Shown piece after piece: positions 28,272 to 35,850 of a DNA stretch of 64,000 bases; within the stretch, counting starts at the first letter, position 1, and each line of letters opens with the position of its first letter. The notes beneath the pieces were generated by a model. That model had not been told where the DNA came from and made no database searches. It saw only the letters and a program-made list of their open reading frames with translations. The position numbers and the translations under genes are program-made. Source of the DNA: Allomuricauda sp. (GTDB lineage: Bacteria > Bacteroidota > Bacteroidia > Flavobacteriales > Flavobacteriaceae); contig NZ_JANQLX010000015.1 of NCBI RefSeq assembly GCF_028280385.1, forward strand, positions 372,001 to 436,000, read 5' to 3'.

Positions 28272-29935
28272 AACAGGCCAGTAATCTCCCCATTTTCTGT
28301 CACATCTATCCCCTCAGAGGATGGCAGGGCGGGCAATCCCGGCATACGCATAATATCTCCGGTTATCGGGACCAAGAACCCTGCGCCAACCGCAATTTCT
28401 ATCTCTCGCACGGTGATGATAAAGTCCTTGGGTCGTCCCAATAATTTGGGATTGTCGGATAGGGATTTTTGCGTTTTGGCAATACAAATAGGTAGGTGAT
28501 CCAAGCCCAGATTGGCAATTTTACGGAGGTGTGCTTTCGCTTTGGAAGTATAATCCACGTGTTCTGCCCCATATATTTCAGTGGCTATGGTCGCAATTTT
28601 ATCCATAACGCTGGAATTCCAATCGTAAAGGGGTGTAAAGTCCGATGCCTTGGATTCCACAACATCAATCACGTGCTGCGCCAGTTCCTCGGCACCTTCC
28701 CCTCCTTTGGCCCAAACTTCGGCAAGCGCCACTCGAATTCCTTTGGACTCCGCCAGTTGTTTTATAACTTCAATTTCCTCGTCGGTATCGGTCACAAATT
28801 TATTAATGGCAATCACGGGAACCACATTGAACTTGGCAATGTTCTCCAAATGTTTTTCCAGATTGGGGAATCCTTTTTTCAAGGCATCCACATTGGGTTC
28901 TGTCAGGGATTTTAGGTCGGCTCCACCATGGTATTTTAAAGCGCGTATAGTGGCGGTCAACACCACAGCTTTGGGCTTTAGTCCCGCACTTTGGCATTTG
29001 ATATCAAAGAATTTTTCCGCACCAAGATCAAAGCCAAAACCGGCTTCGGTTACGGTATAATCCGAATATGACATGCCCATCCGGGTGGCGATAACGGAAT
29101 TGGTTCCCTGGGCTATATTGGCAAAAGGCCCCCCGTGTATAATGGCCGGATTCCCTTCAATGGTCTGTACCAAATTCGGTTTTATGGCATCTTTCAGCAA
29201 AGCGGTCATGGCACCTTCAGCATTCAAATCCTTGGCATAAATAGGCTCCTTATCAAAGGTATAGCCCACAAAAATGTTCCCCAGTCTCTCCTTAAGATCT
29301 CCCAGGTTTTCGGCCAAACACAAAATGGCCATGATCTCTGATGCTGCGGTGATGTCAAAACCGGTTTCCCTTGGAATACCCGAGGTAGTTCCTCCCAGAC
29401 CCACAATAATATGCCGAAGGGAACGGTCGTTCATATCCATCACCCGTTTCCAACCTATGGTTCTGGGATCTAGTCGCAACGATCTGGTCTTGCTCTGAAT
29501 ATTGTTATCAATCACAGCTGCCAGCAGGTTATGTGCTTTTTCTATAGCCGCAAAATCGCCTGTAAAGTGCAGATTGATATCCTCCATGGGCAGCACTTGC
29601 GAATATCCGCCACCGGTGGCCCCTCCCTTTATTCCAAAAACAGGTCCCAAGGAGGGCTCGCGCAATACCACTGTGGTTTTTTTGCCCAAGCGGTTTAAAC
29701 CTTCGGTCAGTCCAATGCTCATCGTGGTCTTTCCTTCGCCGGCAGGGGTTGGGGAAATGGCCGAGACCAGAATCAAATTGCTTTGCGATGCTTTTTCTTG
29801 GTCAATGGCCTCCAAGGGCAGTTTGGCCTTGTGTTTTCCATACATTTCAATGGAATCGGGACTCACCCCAAATTTTTCTGCAATGCCGGAAATAGGTTGT
29901 AGGGTAACGCCTTTGGCGATTTCCAAATCGGTCAT
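28268..29935 (-). CDS. fhs: Formate-tetrahydrofolate ligase
   Basis: 555 residues from ATG 29935 (MTDLEIAKGVTLQPI); a frame extending to 30007 adds residues foreign to the family. ATP-dependent synthesis of 10-formyltetrahydrofolate from formate, feeding purine and formyl-methionine synthesis. P-loop TPAGEGKT (63-70), then the family segment LREPSLGPVFGIKGGATGGG and NLHFTGDFAAIE. Length is typical. Convergent with glyS with a 4-base overlap; divergent from the FG-GAP gene at 30139 across about 200 bases. Confidence 0.96.
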   Translation of the reverse strand: MTDLEIAKGVTLQPISGIAEKFGVSPDSIEMYGKHKAKLPLEAIDQEKASQSNLILVSAISPTPAGEGKTTMSIGLTEGLNRLGKKTTVVLREPSLGPVFGIKGGATGGGYSQVLPMEDINLHFTGDFAAIEKAHNLLAAVIDNNIQSKTRSLRLDPRTIGWKRVMDMNDRSLRHIIVGLGGTTSGIPRETGFDITAASEIMAILCLAENLGDLKERLGNIFVGYTFDKEPIYAKDLNAEGAMTALLKDAIKPNLVQTIEGNPAIIHGGPFANIAQGTNSVIATRMGMSYSDYTVTEAGFGFDLGAEKFFDIKCQSAGLKPKAVVLTATIRALKYHGGADLKSLTEPNVDALKKGFPNLEKHLENIAKFNVVPVIAINKFVTDTDEEIEVIKQLAESKGIRVALAEVWAKGGEGAEELAQHVIDVVESKASDFTPLYDWNSSVMDKIATIATEIYGAEHVDYTSKAKAHLRKIANLGLDHLPICIAKTQKSLSDNPKLLGRPKDFIITVREIEIAVGAGFLVPITGDIMRMPGLPALPSSEGIDVTENGEITGLF

Positions 29936-30138
29936 AGGTAGCTGTTTTGAATTAGTCAGGCAGACGGGAGATAATTCCGTTTTGCTCTGACAAGATACTA
30001 TAATCAAAGGAGTATTTTAAGGGTTTTACTTTCAATTTTATCCCATTTTATGTGAAAAGGATGTAACGCCTGACAGTAAATACATCAACTTTGAAATTTC
30101 TATATTTTGTTTACTTTTAAGCACTTAGACTAATTGCT

Positions 30139-31959
30139 TTGATAAGATTTTTACGCGTTCTTTTTGTTATTTGTCCAATTTTGTTGCAGGGTCAACTTTC
30201 CTTTGAAGAGAGTGCCGCAACTTTAGGGGTAGATCGCACCTATGGATTCAGCTTTTACGGTGGCGGTCTGTCTTTTCACGACTTTGATGGGGATGGATGG
30301 GACGATATCACCTACTCATCCACCTTGGATGAACAATTGTATTTTTTCAAAAACAACGGAGGGACTTTCAGTGAGGTAGATTTAGGGATAGACAATACCT
30401 ACGAGACCAAACAGGTGTTGTGGGTGGATTACGATAATGATGGGGACAAGGATTTTTTCGCAACCAGCATTACCGGACTCAACAAATTCTATGTGAATGA
30501 CGGTAACATGAACTTTACGGATGTTTCCGAAACCTGCGGCCTTTTTACCGATAACCTCTATACCTACGGGGCCACCTTTGGGGACATTGACAACGATGGG
30601 GATTTGGATGTTTTTATCTCGAACAGGGATGAGGTCACCAGGAACCAGCACAATTACCTTTACGTAAATGAAGGGGGGGTCTTCGTTGACATTACCCAAT
30701 CCGCCGGAATTGTCCTGGAGAACGAACTTTCATTTTGTGCCTCCTTTTTCGACTATGACAACGACGGTTATCAGGATATTTATGTGGCCAATGACAAAAT
30801 CAACAACATCAACCGGCTGTATAGAAACCGGGGTGACCTTACCTTCCAGGATGTATCCATTTCCAGTGGTGCTGGGATTGCCATTGATGCCATGTCCACC
30901 ACCATTGAGGATTATAATTACGATGGCTGGTTGGATGTTTATGTGACCAATACTTCCGCAGGGAACTACCATTTGCGCAATAATGGGGATGGTACTTTTA
31001 CCAATGTGGCCACCAATGTGGGAACAGTATTTTACAGCATTGCCTGGGGAGCTGTTTTTTTGGATGCGGATAACGATGCCGACCTGGATCTTTATGTCAG
31101 CGGAATGCGCACCGGGGAAAATACCCAGCTGCCGTCAGCTTTTTATGAAAATGTGGGAGGTGCTTTTACGATTCCTGAGGGCATTGGGTTTGAAAATGAT
31201 AAACGTATCAGCTTCGCCAATGCCAAAGGAGATGTGGACAACGACGGCTATCCGGATATCATCGTTCTTAATGATACCGAGGATAACTTCCTTTGGAAGA
31301 ACAACACAACCAATACCAACAACTGGATCAAAGTAAAATTGGAGGGTACTACCAGCAACAGGGAGGGCATTGGCAGTACCATTGAGGTTTATGCCAATGG
31401 AATGCCCCAATATAGATATACTGTTTGCGGCGAGGGATATCTTGGACAGAACTCGAGCTATGAATTTTTTGGATTGGCGGATGCCAGTAGCATCGACTAC
31501 GTAAAAGTGAGATGGCTCAGCGGGATTGTGGACCGTATAGACAATGTGGATGTCAACCAGGCTATGACCATTGTTGAGGGGAGTTATCAGATAGAAGAAG
31601 AGGAGGAAGAAGAGATTGAGGAGCCGGAAGAGGAAGAACTTCCCCAAGACGACACCCCGGATGAAGATGAAAATGAAGAGGAGGCCTTTGAAGAACTACC
31701 TCTGGAAATACCCTGTGGGGGCAAGCCTTTGGTTATTTTGCCAAATCCTTCCGAAGGGGGATTGGTAGATGTCTGTGCCGATTTTGGACAAGACCTTGCC
31801 ATAGCGCATGTATTTAATATGAATGGCGTAAAAGTGGTGAGCCACACCATAGACCGGGCAGCTCCCATTCTGGATTTAAATGGGCTCCCCAGCGGACTTT
31901 ATCTGATCAAACTTGAGGTGGGCGATAAAGTGGTGGAGACCAAACACATCAAACTTTAA
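30139..31959 (+). CDS. T9SS-exported FG-GAP/VCBS repeat protein with ASPIC/UnbV domain (CRTAC-like)
   Basis: 606 residues. Signal peptide (VLFVICPILLQGQ). At least six FG-GAP/VCBS repeats with calcium-loop motifs (DFDGDGWDD, DYDNDGDKDF, DIDNDGDLDV, DYDNDGYQDI, DADNDADLDL, DVDNDGYPDI) that form a beta-propeller, then an ASPIC/UnbV domain (NNWIKVKLEGTTSNREGIGS). A strongly acidic linker (Glu/Asp runs, about residues 485-530) leads to a C-terminal T9SS type A sorting domain (PNPSEGGLVDVCADFGQD ... SGLYLIKLEVGDKVVETKH). Secreted or surface-attached adhesin-like protein, role unknown. The start is TTG at 30139; an in-frame stop upstream rules out any ATG, and only this start preserves the signal peptide. 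Confidence 0.87.
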   Translation: MIRFLRVLFVICPILLQGQLSFEESAATLGVDRTYGFSFYGGGLSFHDFDGDGWDDITYSSTLDEQLYFFKNNGGTFSEVDLGIDNTYETKQVLWVDYDNDGDKDFFATSITGLNKFYVNDGNMNFTDVSETCGLFTDNLYTYGATFGDIDNDGDLDVFISNRDEVTRNQHNYLYVNEGGVFVDITQSAGIVLENELSFCASFFDYDNDGYQDIYVANDKINNINRLYRNRGDLTFQDVSISSGAGIAIDAMSTTIEDYNYDGWLDVYVTNTSAGNYHLRNNGDGTFTNVATNVGTVFYSIAWGAVFLDADNDADLDLYVSGMRTGENTQLPSAFYENVGGAFTIPEGIGFENDKRISFANAKGDVDNDGYPDIIVLNDTEDNFLWKNNTTNTNNWIKVKLEGTTSNREGIGSTIEVYANGMPQYRYTVCGEGYLGQNSSYEFFGLADASSIDYVKVRWLSGIVDRIDNVDVNQAMTIVEGSYQIEEEEEEEIEEPEEEELPQDDTPDEDENEEEAFEELPLEIPCGGKPLVILPNPSEGGLVDVCADFGQDLAIAHVFNMNGVKVVSHTIDRAAPILDLNGLPSGLYLIKLEVGDKVVETKHIKL

Positions 31960-31970
31960 CCAGATTTTTT

Positions 31971-33380
31971 TCAATCCACACTTCTTACAAATCGGCTTCC
32001 GTAGGCGTTGTTGCGCATGGGGCCGTGCCAGCCGCCGTACCTACGGTACGCCACTGGACTGAACGGATTGAACTCGTGGTATTCCCGGTCATAACTGTAA
32101 AATCCGCCACCACGAAATCCAATACCCCCTTCAGAATCCCCTTGGGGCCAATCTTCAACGTTTGCAGCTCCATCCGGAGCTAAATTACCATCTCCGTGTA
32201 CACCGGTAAACGCCCTGCCCTTGGGATGACCAATGGTAATGACGCGTTCCCAAACACTTCCGGCCATATCCATTACCCAATAGTGCGATGCCCCAAAATA
32301 CGCTTTGGTATCCTCGCTCAACTGGGATTCATCCCAACCATTGATCATGATCAAATTTCGATTGGGATGTGGGAGGCGTTGCAGTTTTTCCTTGCTGTTG
32401 GTTCCCCATGGAAAATCATGGGCTTGTGGCGTTCCCGTGCCCCGTGCGGCCTTGGTGAACTCAAATTCGGTCATAGGGCGCAGGCCTGACCAATCCGCAA
32501 AGGCCATGGCATCGTCCCATCCCAAAAACAAACAAGGTTTGCTAGCACTGGAAGTAACAAATTTCCCATTTTTGGGCGTAATGGTTCCGCCTTGCGAACG
32601 GTATGCCCGTTCGGTATGGATCAGTCTTGGGGCTTTTTGATCGGGCCCCAAACTGTTTAAAAAGTCCACGTATTGCCCTTCGGTGGGTTCATATTTCATC
32701 ATATAGTAAGGAGAAACCCCTTTGGGATAGGAGGCCGGAATAGGGCCCAATTGATCTCCCTCATATTTGTGCTCCCCAGATGTATAGAACAGATCGCCAT
32801 CCGCTGCAACTGTCAGTTCCTGATCTTCGGAATTGATTTTTACCAAACCTGCGGCCCTACCCCTCCTATTGGGAGCATAAAAACTTCCAAATTCCTGGGC
32901 GGTTGCATCAGGATCGCCCAAAGTAAACCCACCATTGGGAATATGGACCATTTCTATACCATAAGCTTGAAAGTACCAGCCTCGGGGGTCAACCTCCCTA
33001 AAACTGGGTCTGTCCAGATTGATCTTTAAGGTGACCTCCACCCGGCCCCGGAATGCAGTACTGGGCTTTAGAAACAGTCCCGTGCCATCCTTGGGAACCT
33101 CAAATACCAGATTGGGATCATTGGAAAACACAGAAACCACCTGGTGTCCCTCCTGGGCCACATTGATATGCGCATAGCCACCTTCTTGGGAAAGGGATTT
33201 GAAGAACAGCCAGACCGCATCATGGTTTTTGGTATTGTGCCATGCGTTGTCCCAGCTTAGGTTGAACAGGGCATAGGCCTGACTGGGCTCATTATAAAGC
33301 ATGGGGGTTGATATTTTAAGATCGGAAGCGCCCATGGTAAAAGATACCACTAGGGCCAGAAGGGATGCACAGTGCTTCAT
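31971..33380 (-). CDS. SUMF1/FGE-like exported protein lacking the active-site cysteines
   Basis: 469 residues. Signal peptide (1-19, ending in TMGAS), a beta-rich N-terminal domain (about 22-130), then a SUMF1 fold (about 140-469): MVHIPNGGFTLGDP, YMMKYEPTEGQYVDFLN, GWDDAMAFADWSGLRPMTEFE, MAGSVWERV and a C-terminal FRGGGFYSYDREYHEFNPF. Canonical formylglycine-generating enzyme has two cysteines after RGGSF; here the position reads YSYDREY, so sulfatase activation by this protein is unlikely. Such homologues occur as structural or carbohydrate-associated proteins in Bacteroidota. It sits 82 bases after an acetyltransferase gene and near a true sulfatase, all on the minus strand. Confidence 0.85.
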   Translation of the reverse strand: MKHCASLLALVVSFTMGASDLKISTPMLYNEPSQAYALFNLSWDNAWHNTKNHDAVWLFFKSLSQEGGYAHINVAQEGHQVVSVFSNDPNLVFEVPKDGTGLFLKPSTAFRGRVEVTLKINLDRPSFREVDPRGWYFQAYGIEMVHIPNGGFTLGDPDATAQEFGSFYAPNRRGRAAGLVKINSEDQELTVAADGDLFYTSGEHKYEGDQLGPIPASYPKGVSPYYMMKYEPTEGQYVDFLNSLGPDQKAPRLIHTERAYRSQGGTITPKNGKFVTSSASKPCLFLGWDDAMAFADWSGLRPMTEFEFTKAARGTGTPQAHDFPWGTNSKEKLQRLPHPNRNLIMINGWDESQLSEDTKAYFGASHYWVMDMAGSVWERVITIGHPKGRAFTGVHGDGNLAPDGAANVEDWPQGDSEGGIGFRGGGFYSYDREYHEFNPFSPVAYRRYGGWHGPMRNNAYGSRFVRSVD

Positions 33381-33410
33381 GACGGTTGGTTTGATTGATG
33401 AATGATTCTA

Positions 33411-33427
33411 CAAGGGGTTACCCCTTG
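33411..33427 (-). repeat. Perfect stem-loop before the SUMF1-like gene
   Basis: CAAGGGG-TTA-CCCCTTG, 7-bp stem and 3-base loop, 30 bases upstream of the minus-strand ATG at 33380 and behind the acetyltransferase stop. No T tract follows, so it is not a standard terminator; it could be a leader hairpin or mRNA stabiliser. Confidence 0.5.
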
Positions 33428-33462
33428 AACTTCCTTAAAGTTAGGGATTTCTGATGATTTTT

Positions 33463-33894
33463 CTATTCGCCCAGTCGATAGCGATATAAGCCACTCTCAG
33501 ATTTAACAAATCCCAGTTTGGTGTAGAGGTGTATGGCACTTTGTCTATGATTCCCAGTAAAGAGCAAGACTTCCGCAAGGCCTTTTTGCTGGGCAATATC
33601 CAATAGCTTTTCCATGAGCTGGCGGCCAAGGCCTTTCCCACGGGCATTAATATCCACTACCACATCCTCCACCATACCCTTGCTGCCCGAAAGTACATGA
33701 TACGTGCACATGGAGGCCATCCCAATAATCCTATCCCCTTCTTGGCAGTATACCAAACTCAGCTGGTCTTTCTTTTCCAAAATTTTGGCCAAGGGGTTAA
33801 GCTTTAAATCGGGATTTAACTGCCGGAACAATTGGATCAGTTGGGCTTCGATTTCTGGGCTGTAATCGGTGGGGTTTAGGGTGGTGATGTTCAT
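33463..33894 (-). CDS. GNAT family N-acetyltransferase
   Basis: 143 residues, single GNAT fold: acetyl-CoA binding motif A VVDINARGKGLGRQLMEKLL (about 78-97, Arg/Gly-x-x-Gly-Arg core), then LFTGNHRQSAIHLYTKLGF (motif B, the usual N-x-x-A...Y-x-x-x-G-F pattern). Transfers acetyl from acetyl-CoA to an amine; substrate unknown. No signal peptide. Neighbours on the minus strand are the sulfatase upstream and the SUMF1-like gene downstream; nothing ties it functionally to them. Confidence 0.9.
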   Translation of the reverse strand: MNITTLNPTDYSPEIEAQLIQLFRQLNPDLKLNPLAKILEKKDQLSLVYCQEGDRIIGMASMCTYHVLSGSKGMVEDVVVDINARGKGLGRQLMEKLLDIAQQKGLAEVLLFTGNHRQSAIHLYTKLGFVKSESGLYRYRLGE

Positions 33895-33969
33895 GAGTAT
33901 TGTTTTAATATCCTAAAATACCACTAATTAGTAGTAATGTGATGACCATTTAATCGGCACTTTGGATTC

Positions 33970-34065
33970 ATGCTAAAAGAATCCCAAATTGAACAGTTAA
34001 ATGCTTTGATAAAAGATGGCTACGGCTCTCCGGAGCGGTTGGCGGAGCGTTGGGGGAAGTTATAA
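33970..34065 (+). CDS. Candidate 31-residue small protein
   Basis: ATG at 33970 followed by 30 sense codons to TAA at 34063-34065, in the 257-base gap between the divergently-facing GNAT (start 33894) and the sulfatase 3' end (34152). The predicted peptide is amphipathic and well balanced (KESQIEQLNALIKDGYGSPE, then RLAERWGKL), with no oddities of random translation: no rare-codon clusters and a helix-friendly pattern. No promoter was identified and the peptide resembles no family that I know; it may be a genuine small protein or the tail of a decayed gene. Confidence 0.35.
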   Translation: MLKESQIEQLNALIKDGYGSPERLAERWGKL

Positions 34066-34151
34066 CCAGTTAAGAGTCTCCTTGGATTGATACGAATTAT
34101 TCCGATTAAACAAATTTTAAGCTTAGGCAGGTGCAAATAAGAGACGTTTAT

Positions 34152-35789
34152 CTAAAAAGATACCCAAAACTGCACCACCTCACTCTCCTTAAACCCAATC
34201 CTGTGTGCTACAATTTCCAGTTGGGTGCCATTTTCCACTTTAAAAGGTGAACCATACACTTGCCATGGGGAGAAGATACTATCCTGTTCAATCGTCCGGT
34301 AGCCAATACTGGCCCCCTCCGTAGGGCATTCCATGGTAATTTCGCTGTCCACTTGGAGCACCACGGGCTTTTGGGTTATAGGTTGTTCTTCCTCATCTTG
34401 CCAGAGTTGGGCAATAAGTTGCCGTTCCGGTAGGTTGGGCCGGTCACCAATTTCGGTCAGCCAACGGTCCATTTCAGCGCTTAGCTCCTGCAACTTTTCT
34501 GCATATTCCGCTTGGTTGGCCAGATTGTCTATTTCGTGGGGATCGTTTACGCAATCGTAGAGTTCTTCTTTGGGCTTACTTCCCCTAAACCAAATGGACT
34601 GTATTTCGTTAAGGGTTCCATTGTCACGCATACGCAAGAGTTCCTGCATGGTAGGGATACGCTCTCTATACTTGTTCGGTAAATAATTGCCCTGTTCTGG
34701 TCTATAATTGCGCACATATTTATAGCGGCTGTCCCGTACAGCCCGAATGGCATCGGTTACCCCATCAAATCGGTCTGCAGCTCCGTGGATATATTGTCTT
34801 TGTTTTTCATCACCCATAAAAGGTTGACCTTGCAAATAATCGGGAGGGGTTTGTCCGACCAAGGTGAGTACTGTAGGCACAAAATCAATAAAACTAATGA
34901 GTTGGTCATCTGTGGTCCCAGCCATTTTTTTGTCCGGGAAGCGCACGATCATGGGCACATTCAGTCCGGAGTCGTACACCAATCTCTTTTGTCTAGGTAA
35001 GGGTCCACCGTGATCGGCATAGAAAAAAATAATGGTGTTTTCCATCAATCCATCCTCTTCCAGTTGATTTAGAATTTCACCTACCTGTCGATCCATAAGA
35101 GTGATATTGTTGTACATTTTCCAAAGATCGCGGCGCACCACCTCGGTGTCGGGCAAATAAGGTGGAATGGGAAATGGCAAATCCTTTGGAATCACTTCTT
35201 CCTTCTTGTAAGGCTCGAACAATCCAGATTCATGGGTGACCCCAAAATTGAAAATCGAATAGAAGGGTTGTCCCGGTTTTCTGTTTCGCCAATGTCCATC
35301 TTTACCATTTTGGTCCCAAGCGGTCACGGGTGCTTTAAACTGATAATCATTTTTGGAATTATTGGTACAGAAGTAGCCTGCCCTTCTCAAGTGTTCACTG
35401 AGCATTTTTACATCGGGCGGAGGGACCGCCTCGTAAGCCGGCAAGCCGGTCACTTCGGTATAAGAATGCGTACGCATATGACTGGCCCCAATGCTTGTGG
35501 GATACATACCGGTGGCAATGGCTGCCCGGCTGGGCGCACAAACCCCGGAGGGTGAAAAGAGATGGGTGTAGCGAATACCTTCAGCAGCCAATTTACTGAG
35601 ATTGGGTGTCACCACGGTGGAATCCCCAAAGGATGGAATATAAGGACCCATATCCTCCACCACCAACCACAAAATATTGGGCGGATTTTCCATTACCGCA
35701 GTTTTTTCGGCTTTATCCTTGGGTTTACTTTGGCAGGCGCCCATTAGGATCAATAGTAAGAGAGCAATACAGTTTTTTAGTCGAAACAT
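34152..35789 (-). CDS. Arylsulfatase-type sulfatase lipoprotein
   Basis: 545 residues. Lipobox GAC (Cys19). Sulfatase domain: metal site VEDMGPY (44-50), signature CAPSR (84-88) in which Cys84 must become formylglycine, and later YADHGGPLPRQK. The C-terminal 60 residues form a small beta domain like the chitobiase C-terminal (CHB_HEX_C) fold (ITMECPTEGASIGYRTI ... LEIVAHRIGFKES). It removes sulfate esters from a glycan or other organic compound, anchored at the envelope. Upstream on the same strand are a TonB receptor (61-base gap) and an exported Gfo/Idh protein, suggesting a small substrate-use cluster. A perfect inverted repeat covers its probable promoter. Confidence 0.92.
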   Translation of the reverse strand: MFRLKNCIALLLLILMGACQSKPKDKAEKTAVMENPPNILWLVVEDMGPYIPSFGDSTVVTPNLSKLAAEGIRYTHLFSPSGVCAPSRAAIATGMYPTSIGASHMRTHSYTEVTGLPAYEAVPPPDVKMLSEHLRRAGYFCTNNSKNDYQFKAPVTAWDQNGKDGHWRNRKPGQPFYSIFNFGVTHESGLFEPYKKEEVIPKDLPFPIPPYLPDTEVVRRDLWKMYNNITLMDRQVGEILNQLEEDGLMENTIIFFYADHGGPLPRQKRLVYDSGLNVPMIVRFPDKKMAGTTDDQLISFIDFVPTVLTLVGQTPPDYLQGQPFMGDEKQRQYIHGAADRFDGVTDAIRAVRDSRYKYVRNYRPEQGNYLPNKYRERIPTMQELLRMRDNGTLNEIQSIWFRGSKPKEELYDCVNDPHEIDNLANQAEYAEKLQELSAEMDRWLTEIGDRPNLPERQLIAQLWQDEEEQPITQKPVVLQVDSEITMECPTEGASIGYRTIEQDSIFSPWQVYGSPFKVENGTQLEIVAHRIGFKESEVVQFWVSF

Positions 35790-35802
35790 CTTGTTACTTG
35801 GG

Positions 35803-35826
35803 AGGTTATATGTTCAAATATAACCT
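35803..35826. promoter_or_regulatory. Inverted repeat over the sulfatase promoter
   Basis: AGGTTATAT-GTTCAA-ATATAACCT, perfect 9-bp arms, 14 bases upstream of the sulfatase ATG. On the minus strand its right arm and loop contain TATATTTG (35822-35815), an exact -7 element, so a protein bound here would block polymerase; a leader hairpin is also possible. No T tract, so not a terminator of the TonB gene. Confidence 0.55.
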
Positions 35827-35850
35827 TTAGGTACAAGAATTTAAGGGTTG

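Noticed and set aside
29936..30007. Extended start for formate-tetrahydrofolate ligase
   Set aside because: Extra 24 residues do not resemble the family; ATG at 29935 begins with the expected N-terminus.
33411..33427. Terminator between the GNAT and SUMF1-like genes
   Set aside because: Good stem-loop but no T tract on the minus strand; kept only as a stem-loop.
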